From contig NZ_BDCE01000040.1 in the NCBI RefSeq assembly GCF_001613345.1, positions 1 through 64,000 on the forward strand: 64,000 nucleotides of DNA, written 5' to 3'. This DNA is from Nocardia uniformis NBRC 13702. Its GTDB lineage: Bacteria; Actinomycetota; Actinomycetes; Mycobacteriales; Mycobacteriaceae. Made by a program: the position numbers and the translations under genes. The notes under the pieces are model-generated. The model had not been told where the DNA came from. It did no database searches and was given only the letters and a program-made list of their open reading frames with translations. How positions within the stretch are numbered: position 1 is the first letter of the stretch; each line of letters opens with the position of its first letter. Positions 58,501 to 64,000 of this stretch are shown here, one piece after another.

Positions 58501-59719
58501 CGAGACTCCCGGCGTTGCCGTACTGGAGCCGCGGGATTGGACGCGACACCATGTGGTGGACAATCTCTTCGACGACCGGACCGAGGTCCTGGCGCATCTG
58601 CCCTTCTCCGCCGAATTCCAGGCGGCGGTGGCGCTGACCCTCATCGCGACCGCCGACGCCGTCACCGAGCCCGCACCGAAGGTGATCGCGGTGGACGGTG
58701 ACGACACCCTGTGGGGCGGTACGGCGGGCGAGAGCGGTTCCGCCGCTGTGCTGTTCGATGCACCACGCCAAGTCCTGGCCCGGCGGCTGCGGCAATGGCG
58801 CGCGGCGGGCACCGTGCTGGTGCTGGTGACGAACAACGACACCGATATCGTCGACGCGGTCCTGAACCGGCCCGACAGCCCCTTGGGCAGGGACGATTTC
58901 GCCGCCATTTCGGCGGGTTGGGGCGGTAAACCCGAGCGATTGGAGGAGGTCGCACGCGCACTGGGTCTGGGCCTCGACACCTTCTGCTACCTCGACGACA
59001 ACCAGGTCGAGGTGGCGCGCATGCGCGCCCAGCTGCCCGAGGTGCTGTCGGTGACATGTCCCCCTGCCGATGAGCTCGAATCGTTCCTCGGCCGACTGTG
59101 GCCGATGGTGCCGATCGCGACGACAGCCGAGGACAGTGCCCGAGCCGACTTCTACCGGCAGGAGCAGGAGCGCGACCATGCCCGCGCCACCGCGCAATTC
59201 GCGGCTTTCCTCGATCAGCTGAACCTCGAGGTCGACATCGAGCCGCTCACCGATGCCACGATCGAGCGCGCACGACAACTCGTCCGCCGAACCAACCAGT
59301 TCACCCTCGCCGCCGTCACCGTCGACGATCTCGACCGCTGGCGCGACGCGGGCGAGGTGTGGACCGCGACGGCGCGTGACCGCTTCGGCGACTACGGCCT
59401 GATCTCGGTCCTCGCCCTGCGAATCGACGCCGACAGCCTGTGGATCACCGGCTGGCAGCTCAGCTGCCGCGCCCTCGGCCGCGGCGTCGAGGAACAGCTC
59501 CTGGCCTGGGTGGCGGAAAGAGCCGATACCCTCGGCTGCGCAACGGTACAACTGGCGGTCGAGCGCACCGCCCGTAACGAACCCGCCCGGCGACTGGCCG
59601 CACGCCTGCTCGGGGGCACCTCCGACGAGGAGGGCCTGGACGTGTCGGTCACACCGGAACGCCTGCGGCAGTTCCGGTCCTGGGAGACGCAGGCGAACGA
59701 CGAGAAGGTGACCGGGTGA
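49574..59719 (+). CDS. FAAL-ACP-KS-AT-DH-KR-ACP-C-FkbH megasynthase
   Basis: GTG 49574 follows GAGGATG. Domains in order: FAAL, residues 1-575 (FIQYTSGSTSAPRGVLLTHE, GKIQRSACR); ACP1, Ser636 (FGLGSHDLVEL); KS, 703-1126, Cys873 (DTACSSS), His1008, His1048; AT, 1235-1515, Ser1324 (GHSQGE); DH, 1597-1830; KR, about 1900-2260 (VLVTGAPGRLGSAL); ACP2, Ser2366 (GLDSLMAIEL); condensation, 2433-2830 (HHGMSDV); FkbH-like, 2860-3376 (VDGDDTLWGG at 3041, RRTNQFTLAAV, RDRFGDYGLISV). It would load a fatty acid as adenylate, add one C2 unit and join the chain to a unit carried on another ACP. KR and DH active sites are altered. Confidence 0.95.
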   Translation: MRNTFVETLFTQVENRPTELVYRFLDSGDVDGVVREMTYADLGVRVRAIGAALRDSFPQRDSAPRRALLLYPAGPEFAEAFLGCLAAGVVAVPAPLPEWDNRSLRRLRRMVAHAEVDVVLAPQRVVADSAALCTEIPELTTVRWLATDQIPGTEAAQWRAPDLAPDSVAFIQYTSGSTSAPRGVLLTHENLLHNQAALASGLGHDRAFADSWDGALFASWLPMYHDMGLIAPLLHTVYLGANSVLMSPLHFLQRPERWLRAISTYRAHTSGGPNFGYELCARKVTPEQLDGLDLSRWRVAFNGSEPVRAATMRRFTDAFGGAGFRAKSHQPVYGLAEATLIVTASSTSATPTLREVTGSAGRARTIELSGVGRPAEGMSIAIVDPERGVEHADEVEGEIWVAGNSVAAGYFQDEEATADVFGAMLAGDDRRYLRTGDLGFLSGGELFVTGRRKDLLIVDGRNHYPQDLESTVETAHDSIRPGCIAAFSVDLGASGEQPVVVAEVRADDPLELAAIESAVRGAVATEHGLTLATVLLIRPGTVFKTSSGKIQRSACRAAYVSGELLALSAGPLRSPEDELSDFEPTTATAELADATADGPSAEAIRSWLVTEIARQAALDPERIDVHLPLVEFGLGSHDLVELVVDLSDFVGRFIDTNVFFDHPTIDGVATVLAPAAPIELGAAATESAATDHGSDDVDDHADDDAIAILSMSCRFAGAADSPEALWRLLDGQRDGLSEVPAGRWDIDGLYDPDTSATGKAYTFRGGYVDGVDRFDAAFFGIGPREAAVMDPQQRMMLQLSWEAIERSGRDPRTLHGSTTGVYLGVYGTGYLADPAPEQLNGQVGTGLSPSVASGRISYTLGLHGPAVTLDTACSSSIVAMHSAMAALRAGECDLALAGGATLLMSPIAHIELCKLGVLSPSGRCAPFSAAADGTVWAEGAGLLLLKRLGDARRDGDRVLAVIRGSAVNQDGRSQGLSAPNGAAQEQVLRSALRVSGLTPHDIDYVEAHGTGTALGDPIEARALARVFGPDRDPARPLGIGSLKSNVGHTQAAAGVGSVIKLVLALQHERIPATLNASVPSPHVDWERSGVAVAAESIPWQRGDRPRRAGVSAFGLSGTNAHLILEEAPAEPAAASGTPTDHTGVVLLPISARSTASLHGQAERLLELVVADPGLEPGPVARALALQRTQFERRAVVVAADRDEMVGALRDLVDGRSSANVVVGAGAVLTNAKTAFVFPGQGTQWVGMARDMFARSAEFRTEFEQCDKAFGAHTGWSLVDRLTAMTTADLDDFPVVQPLLFATMAALAATWRAAGVIPDAVIGHSQGEVAAAYCAGAIELSDAARIIATRSRLLQGVRGAGAMAIIGLSEAEVGHRLAAFDGRVSIAAVNVGRSTVVAGEQVAVEELVAELDRAGVYTRLAGSGAGFAGHSRLIEPIREPLAVELAGVAAYSPVTRWYSTVTGEPMTGGPIGPDYWYRNARDTVRFAPTIERMIDDGFRYFVELGVHPSLTAAVKTVAEERAREVVAVGSLVRDQDGPTCLARAQAELYVAGHELDWTGLVPEYGRVDLPTYAFDERRFWTERVHRDTTALGLDDVTHPVLGAVVPRPDSDGVLLTGRVSRRLQPWVADHAGPNAVLLPGAAFVELAVRAGDEVDSPVVRELVVRAPMLVPERGALQIQTVVGGADSEGLRTVRIYGRDERDRDARWTLHADGTLADESEPAAAQFDSSVWPPADAERVDVDGLYARLFARGHHYGPLFRAMRAAWRRDDEIYVDVELGESAHGDAAKFGIHPALLDAALHATALFAADGEHALLPFVWTDVALWASGATALRVRLTRSGTDTISMSATDRGGRPVVSVSSVLLRPVAAAQWDAAALMPAYRRLFHMEWSELALPVPTLARTVCEWDSAEAGTADAIILPVPAGDSPEQVHATTQRILATLQTILGDSRFEHTTLIVRTRGAVAVSRDTVAVSDPEIPNPAGAVVWGLVRSAQSENPGRIVLIDTADTAVDFGALLETGEQQLAVRDGVGFIPRLARLPETTGRTPEGRVSLGDGAVLVTGAPGRLGSALARHLVDAYGARDLVLVSRRGIEGPGGRELRDDLERRGASVRFAACDITDRSALAGLLDGVPLAGVVHAACVLDDGVLGSLTPERLDRVLRPKVDAAQYLHELTADRELSIFVLFSAAGGLFGTPGQANYAAANAYLDALALRRRSLGLPAQSLAWGAWEVDMHDHYAPADIRRIERAGIRTFSVQQGMACFDAALRQGDPILVPLLLDTDVLRRATGIPPLLRGLVRRVPRRAVADVPTVDAAAESRFAEQLRSVPRAEAVALTMAAVADWTGQVLGHTGTETVAAEETFQSLGLDSLMAIELRNKVREHTGISVPLGTMLAEQNLTDLADYLVGEVLRHSEPEGPDMVAAEAPEVEVLPVTRDMMRLLRTEQLGIPSAAQTGGVAVRLPAPITREQLTQALTRLARRHAALRTTIRPHAEHGRQLEIRREPGDLAGWRDLDHLDDAAVQEHFRELMARPFDLETGPLWRFELLDAPAADQVLLFGAHHGMSDVQSMLLVAGELAADLSGVRLDDTVTNRDMHQLLAAQPNRRDAADGAANRWREAFAGARRLELTLARPRPAERSYRAGAIALDMPAGLHDRVADRARDLGLTPAAIFLGALAIALARRQRIDRFAVAVPVDTRMHADATDAVGYFGLPVPFPAAVTADDLVTDVLRRTGERLRTLLAPGAGFADALAALAAADLHRDNAPLIEVYFNYLRANSAVTAAEVVPVSTGYSDLDLMVAVLPDTGQVWFTYNSDIIDPRSCAEFGADYLAMVEAAVADPGAPARPETAGQQPVSGVRTALGATFALGRLPELLVAAAAAAPITVTEAPYHHVLSCLRDPSGVFAQPSTDLAIVLLRATDLERFGTISDDLLTELAADYPAAVRELAERTRKPVIVGILPTAAPDERLSAWERLIAERLRETPGVAVLEPRDWTRHHVVDNLFDDRTEVLAHLPFSAEFQAAVALTLIATADAVTEPAPKVIAVDGDDTLWGGTAGESGSAAVLFDAPRQVLARRLRQWRAAGTVLVLVTNNDTDIVDAVLNRPDSPLGRDDFAAISAGWGGKPERLEEVARALGLGLDTFCYLDDNQVEVARMRAQLPEVLSVTCPPADELESFLGRLWPMVPIATTAEDSARADFYRQEQERDHARATAQFAAFLDQLNLEVDIEPLTDATIERARQLVRRTNQFTLAAVTVDDLDRWRDAGEVWTATARDRFGDYGLISVLALRIDADSLWITGWQLSCRALGRGVEEQLLAWVAERADTLGCATVQLAVERTARNEPARRLAARLLGGTSDEEGLDVSVTPERLRQFRSWETQANDEKVTG

Positions 59720-62481
59720 CCAGCCCTGAGGAGCGGATGGACGACGAACCGACAGTGCGCAACCCGGCTCTGGACACGCCTGCTCCCGACGCAGGCGCGC
59801 ATCCCGAGCGGACAGCTATCCGGGACGCGGCCACGGACCGAAGCACCCAGGATGTGCGGTCAGCGGTCCGAAGTACGACGGTAGACCGTCGAGTGCGCGG
59901 CGAAACCCTCGAACGCGGCGCGGCCGGAATGGATGTCGCTGCCTTGCTCGCCCGCACCGCGACCGTGAACCCGGCGGCCACCTGTCACGTGGAAGGCGAA
60001 GCCGTCCACCACGGCACCGCAGGACCAGGTGTCGTCGCAGCAGTGGACCACACCGGCGGTGCGAGCGCGGCCGCAGACCGCCGAACGCACGGCGACAACC
60101 CGGTATATCGCTCCGGCGGACATGATGTCGCGGCCGTTCTCGCCCATACCGGCACCGCACCATTGGTCGAGCCGCAGCCCGCGACGAGGGCAGTCTCCGG
60201 GGAGTGGGACGCGGATTCATTGGCGATGGCGATCACGGCGGTAGCGAATCGTTTCCTCCCGGCGTCGATCGACGCCGATACCGACTTCTTCGACGCGGGC
60301 GGAACCTCCCTCGCCGCAGTGGAATTGGTCGCGGCGCTCGAGCGCGAGCTCGACATCCACCCGGATCTCGACACGGTGTTCTTCGATGCGCGCCCGCGCA
60401 GGCTGGCCCACCGTTGGCTGGCTGATCACCCGGAATCCGCACCGGCGCGGCCGGAGTCGGAACCTGCCGCCGAAACGGACGCCCGCGCCCAATCCTCGCC
60501 CGCTGCCGACGGCCACCCGGCACTCTCCGCTCACACCAGCGGCCAGCCCCGGCTCTCTGCTGACAGCAACGGTGGACCACGACCTTCCGGCGCCACGAAC
60601 AGTCGACCGCAACGTACCGCTGACACCGCAGGTCGGCCACAACCCGCCGACGATCGACCGCGGCCTTTCGTCGATACCGATGACCTGGCCCAGCTTTTCG
60701 CCGACCTCGCCTGGGCGGACCGGCTGCCGCTGGTGGCTGCGCCGGAGCGGGTCGCGCCGCGCCGCATCCTGCTGACCGGGGCGACCGGCTTCCTGGGTAG
60801 TCACCTGCTGCTCGACCTGTTGCGGCACAGTCAGGCCCATGTGGTGTGTCTCATCCGCGCTGATGACGATCAGGCCGCCGCCGGGCGGCTGGAGCACGCG
60901 CTGCGCCGCTTCGCGCTGCCGTGGTCACGGGAGGTGTTACGGCGCGTGACGCCCCTCGCGGGGGATCTGCGCGAACCCCGGCTCGGATTGTCCGATGAGC
61001 GGTGGAACTCCCTCGCGGCGGAGGTCGATTCGATCGTCAACGCGGGCGCTGCCGTGGATTTCCTGCGCGGCTATCCGTCGCTGCGCCGGACCAATGTGCT
61101 CGGCCCGCTGACGCTCGCCGAGCTGGCCTGCACCGACCGGCCCAAACCGGTGCACCACATCTCGTCGCTGGCGGTATTCAACGGATCGGACGCCACCACG
61201 CTGAGTGAGGACGAGCCGACCGCCAATGTCACCGCATTGCCCATCGGGTACGACCGATCCAAATGGGCGGCGGAGGCCGTGCTGCGCCGAGCGGGTGAAC
61301 ACGGACTGGTGGTGACCATTCTGCGCCCGGGTGGAATCGGCAGCCATCCGGACACCGGTGCGCACAATCCGCGTGATCTCAATGCCGGAATCACCGCGGC
61401 GCTCATGCGTTTCCGTACCGTGCCGGGCTTCCGGTACCTCAATGCCGCACCGGTGGACTGGGTCAGCCGGGTGGCAGCGCAGATCGTCGGCACCCCGAGC
61501 GCCTGGGGCCACACCTATCACCTCACCGGCGCACCCACCTCGCTCGAACAGATTGTCGCCGAAACCACGGTGGGCGGCCTGGGTATTCGCGTGCAGCACT
61601 GGGAGCAGTGGTGCGAAGACACGGTGCGGGCGATCAAGGACGGGCCGGTGCCGGAATTGGAATCGCTGGCGCAGGTCCTGCAGAGCCCCGCGGCCCGAAC
61701 ACAGCTCGCGGCAATGGTGACCGCACCGCCCGCATCGGCCAGCCGCACCGACGCCTTCGTCACCGCTCAGGGTTTGCCCGCCCCCGCCACCGCCGGTCCG
61801 GCGGCACGCGGGAAGATGCTCGCGGCCATGGCGGGTTCGGGGCCGCAGCCGGGCGAGGACCCCTATCTGCGGTTCCATGAAACACTCAGCGGAACAGTAG
61901 GTCCCGTAGGCGAGACCGCCGACGTGCCCTGTGATCTCCGACTGACCCTGTCCGTCGCCAGCAGCGCCCAGGTGTTCAGCGCGCGAACCCTCGATGTCAG
62001 CGGTGCACTCACCTGCGCCCAGTTGCACGATGAGCCGCTCACCGTCAAGGGTACAGCGATCGTCCGGCCGCACGACGGCATTCCGCTGCGCCACGAGACA
62101 CGGCATCCGATCATGCATTACCAACTGACGCTGCGTGATTCGTCCGGCGGCACGTGGTGGGTGGAGGGATACAAGTTCGCCGCGGCGCGCAGGCGCATGG
62201 TGCGTCAACTCGGTACCCAGGTGATCGAGATCGGCCGGACCGGCGAGCCCGCCTCATACGCCGGCGAGGTCGCGGTACCGATGCACACCTACCTGCCCGA
62301 CCAGATCGACGGCATCGAGATCGATTCACGATTGTCCGAACGGCAGCAGCGCCTGGCGAAACTGTTGTGGCTGAGCTGGTTCGGCAGTCAACTCGGAAAG
62401 AGCCTGCTGGAACCGGTACTTCGAGTCGGGACCGACCTGCTGGATCTGCGACGAGCCATGCGTAAGGAGCACCGCCGGTGA
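59716..62481 (+). CDS. ACP-thioester reductase with a C-terminal lipid-enzyme-like domain
   Basis: GTG 59716 overlaps the synthase stop. Residues 1-155 are low complexity with two related segments (GMDVAALLARTATV and GHDVAAVLAHTGTA). An ACP follows with Ser198 (DFFDAGGTSLAAVEL), then a Pro/Ser-rich linker. The thioester reductase covers 345-660 (RILLTGATGFLGSHLLLDLL; Tyr512 and Lys in GYDRSKWAAE) and would release the chain as aldehyde or alcohol. Residues 708-921 (YLRFHETLSGTVGPVGETAD, LDVSGALTCAQLHDEPLTVK, MHYQLTLRDSSGGTWWVEGY) resemble the region found beside GMC/cholesterol-oxidase-type proteins. The protein accepts the chain from the synthase. Confidence 0.92.
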   Translation: MTSPEERMDDEPTVRNPALDTPAPDAGAHPERTAIRDAATDRSTQDVRSAVRSTTVDRRVRGETLERGAAGMDVAALLARTATVNPAATCHVEGEAVHHGTAGPGVVAAVDHTGGASAAADRRTHGDNPVYRSGGHDVAAVLAHTGTAPLVEPQPATRAVSGEWDADSLAMAITAVANRFLPASIDADTDFFDAGGTSLAAVELVAALERELDIHPDLDTVFFDARPRRLAHRWLADHPESAPARPESEPAAETDARAQSSPAADGHPALSAHTSGQPRLSADSNGGPRPSGATNSRPQRTADTAGRPQPADDRPRPFVDTDDLAQLFADLAWADRLPLVAAPERVAPRRILLTGATGFLGSHLLLDLLRHSQAHVVCLIRADDDQAAAGRLEHALRRFALPWSREVLRRVTPLAGDLREPRLGLSDERWNSLAAEVDSIVNAGAAVDFLRGYPSLRRTNVLGPLTLAELACTDRPKPVHHISSLAVFNGSDATTLSEDEPTANVTALPIGYDRSKWAAEAVLRRAGEHGLVVTILRPGGIGSHPDTGAHNPRDLNAGITAALMRFRTVPGFRYLNAAPVDWVSRVAAQIVGTPSAWGHTYHLTGAPTSLEQIVAETTVGGLGIRVQHWEQWCEDTVRAIKDGPVPELESLAQVLQSPAARTQLAAMVTAPPASASRTDAFVTAQGLPAPATAGPAARGKMLAAMAGSGPQPGEDPYLRFHETLSGTVGPVGETADVPCDLRLTLSVASSAQVFSARTLDVSGALTCAQLHDEPLTVKGTAIVRPHDGIPLRHETRHPIMHYQLTLRDSSGGTWWVEGYKFAAARRRMVRQLGTQVIEIGRTGEPASYAGEVAVPMHTYLPDQIDGIEIDSRLSERQQRLAKLLWLSWFGSQLGKSLLEPVLRVGTDLLDLRRAMRKEHRR

Positions 62482-63554
62482 CCGATATGCGTTCCACCAG
62501 CCCGGAACTCGATGCCGGAGAGTTGATTTCCTTCCGTACCGCCGACGGTGTCGACCTGCGCCTGCGTCGCGTCGGCCCCGCTGACGCACCCGCGGTACTG
62601 CTGGTGCACGGTCACGGGGTGTCGTCGGAGATGTTCGCCCTCCCCGAGATTCGCAATGTGACCGACGCGCTCGCCGATGCGGGCTATCAATCGTGGCTAC
62701 TCGACTGGCGCGGCAGTTCCCGCCTGCCCCACAACACATCCGGGCGGCCCTACACCTTCGACGATGTCGCGCTCTACGACCTCCCGGCGGCGGTCGCACA
62801 GATCAGGGAGCGCATCGGCGACCGGCCGCTGTTCGTCGTCGCGCACTGCATCGGCGCGCTCGCACTGGCGTTGAGCATGACGGGCGGACTGCTTCCCGGC
62901 CTGGCGGGTGTGGTCGCGCAGGGCGTCTTCCTGACCCCGAAGGTCAGCACATCGGCGCGCATGCGGGTACTGGTCGGCAGCGAACTCATGGGCTCCCGCG
63001 TCACCCATATCGAATCCGACTTCCGCAAGGTCGGACTCTGGAACCGCCGCACCCTGCTCTACGCCGCACTGTCCCGCAAGGGCGACTGCCCCGACCCGAC
63101 CTGCCGGATGGTCCACGGCGGCTGGGGAATGGGCACCAAGCTGTTCGAACACGACCACCTCGACGCCCGCACCCACGACCGTTTGGCCGATCTGTTCGGT
63201 GCGATACCGCTGTCGGTGCTGCCCCATCTGCGGCAGATGGAGTTGGCGCACGCGGTCCTGCGCTGGAATATCGACGACGAGCGCTACAGCGCGCTTCCGC
63301 AGAACGCCCTCGATCAGGCCGATCGCATCGACTGTCCGGTCCTACTGCTGTCCGGCAGCCGCAACGCGGCCTGGCTCGATTCCAATAGGCTGTGCTACGA
63401 GGTACTTTCAGCACGCAACCCGGGCGTCGACGTCCGCTACACCGAAATCCCCTCCTACGGCCACCTCGATACCTTCATCGGCCGGGGTGCGGCCCTGGAC
63501 GTATTCGGGTACATCGTCGATTTCCTCGACGAGACGTCAGCTCGGTTGGCGTAG
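62478..63554 (+). CDS. Alpha/beta hydrolase with a Cys nucleophile elbow
   Basis: GTG 62478 overlaps the reductase stop by four bases. The 358-residue protein has VLLVHGHGVSSEMFALPEIR, DWRGSSRLPHNTSGRPYTFD and the nucleophile region VVAHCIGALALAL with Cys124 where most hydrolases have Ser. YGHLDTFIGRGAALDVFGYI gives the His. Similar Cys-type hydrolases are fused to GMC/cholesterol-oxidase-like proteins in mycobacteria and nocardiae, as their C-terminal module. It may be an acyltransferase or thioesterase that edits or transfers the product. Confidence 0.88.
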   Translation: MTDMRSTSPELDAGELISFRTADGVDLRLRRVGPADAPAVLLVHGHGVSSEMFALPEIRNVTDALADAGYQSWLLDWRGSSRLPHNTSGRPYTFDDVALYDLPAAVAQIRERIGDRPLFVVAHCIGALALALSMTGGLLPGLAGVVAQGVFLTPKVSTSARMRVLVGSELMGSRVTHIESDFRKVGLWNRRTLLYAALSRKGDCPDPTCRMVHGGWGMGTKLFEHDHLDARTHDRLADLFGAIPLSVLPHLRQMELAHAVLRWNIDDERYSALPQNALDQADRIDCPVLLLSGSRNAAWLDSNRLCYEVLSARNPGVDVRYTEIPSYGHLDTFIGRGAALDVFGYIVDFLDETSARLA

Positions 63555-64000
63555 GGGCAGGCCGGAAGCTTGGTAGATGGCATCGATGACAGCCATGGTG
63601 TCCACGGCATCGCTCGGCGTGGTGGCTATCGGCTCACCGCGCAGTACCGCGGCGGCGAAGGCGTCGAGTTGGTAGTCGTAGGAGGCACGGCTACCGAACC
63701 GCCGTATCCGCCTGCCGTTTTCCGTACGCACCGACAGCACATGTCCCAGCTGCGGCAGCACCGGATTGATCAGGCGCATCCGGCCGCGCTCACTGGTCAC
63801 GGTCGCGCCGATGCGCAGCACATCCGACGACCACATCGAGCACCGAACGCGACCGGTATGCCCGGATGGGAAGCGCAGCTCCGCGGTCATGGCACGGTCG
63901 ATGCGCGGGTCGCGCACTTTCGCACGCGCGGCAACCACTTCCGGATTCTCACCCCCCAGTACCCGGGCCATGTGCACGGCGTAGCAGCCCGCATCCATCA
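63537..64000 (-). CDS. Gfo/Idh/MocA family oxidoreductase, N-terminus off the right edge
   Basis: About 154 codons of the C-terminal domain are visible: MDAGCYAVHMARVLGGENPE, the sheet TAELRFPSGHTGRVRCSMWS, ATVTSERGRMRLINPVLPQL and the final helix DYQLDAFAAAVLRGEPIATT. D-x-G-C-Y is the usual dimer/active-site segment of the family. The start and Rossmann domain lie beyond base 64000. Its stop codon lies inside the hydrolase gene (18-bp tail-to-tail overlap), so it is transcribed toward the synthase operon. Confidence 0.9.
   Translation of the reverse strand, partial: MDAGCYAVHMARVLGGENPEVVAARAKVRDPRIDRAMTAELRFPSGHTGRVRCSMWSSDVLRIGATVTSERGRMRLINPVLPQLGHVLSVRTENGRRIRRFGSRASYDYQLDAFAAAVLRGEPIATTPSDAVDTMAVIDAIYQASGLPLRQPS

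Noticed and set aside
56669..59551. 960-residue open frame antisense to the end of the megasynthase
   Set aside because: Shadow of the condensation and FkbH coding region; no domain or ribosome-binding site.

Overview
The window is high-GC actinobacterial DNA, most likely from Nocardia or a close relative in Mycobacteriales. Evidence: many GTG starts and several leaderless-type promoters, an XRE/DUF5753 plus DUF397 pair, a fatty-acyl-AMP ligase fused to a polyketide synthase, and a block (34.4-47.7 kb) that follows the M. tuberculosis order Rv1477-Rv1476-Rv1475c(acn)-Rv1474c(TetR)-Rv1473A-Rv1473. No rRNA, tRNA, CRISPR array or insertion sequence was seen.

Layout. 0-4.3 kb: a partial DUF6461 gene, DUF397 with a frameshifted XRE/DUF5753 regulator, two small membrane or secreted proteins and a PEP-mutase-like enzyme. 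4.1-8.9 kb: a PHA-synthase-like hydrolase, a PadR regulator with a paired operator, a membrane protein, a carotenoid oxygenase and an alpha/beta hydrolase. 9.1-14.8 kb: a UvrA-like ABC ATPase, two VOC proteins and a Gfo/Idh/MocA protein, with a WYL regulator; the same 25-bp operator-like element occurs twice here. 14.8-17.8 kb: a Uma2 nuclease, an alanine-dehydrogenase/CEO-synthase-like enzyme, a thioesterase and a lipoprotein. 18.2-29.5 kb: an aromatic-acid catabolic cluster with AAHS transporter, PaaX regulator, RidA, FAH hydrolase, cupin, 2-aminobenzoate-CoA-ligase-like enzyme, two thioesterases, a fused salicylyl/2-aminobenzoyl-CoA monooxygenase-reductase and an amidohydrolase. 29.5-34.3 kb: asparagine use (permease, asparaginase, aspartate ammonia-lyase in overlapping genes) with a divergent GntR regulator.

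34.4-47.7 kb is the conserved aconitase neighbourhood. It carries a sequence matching the published AcnR operator upstream of acn. Between acnR and the Rv1473A homologue lie about 5 kb of accessory genes: a DUF1254 gene broken by a toxin-antitoxin pair, MarR and cupin genes, a thioesterase, a candidate graspetide (ATP-grasp RiPP) pair and inverted repeats.

47.9-63.6 kb is the most unusual part: a divergent P450 and a three-gene megasynthase operon. The 3381-residue protein reads FAAL-ACP-KS-AT-DH-KR-ACP-condensation-FkbH. The next protein is ACP-thioester reductase plus a lipid-enzyme-like C-terminal domain, and the third is an alpha/beta hydrolase with a Cys nucleophile. A reasonable reading is that a fatty acid is activated, extended once, condensed with a three-carbon unit derived from glycolysis on the next carrier protein, and released by reduction. 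The window ends inside a Gfo/Idh/MocA gene.
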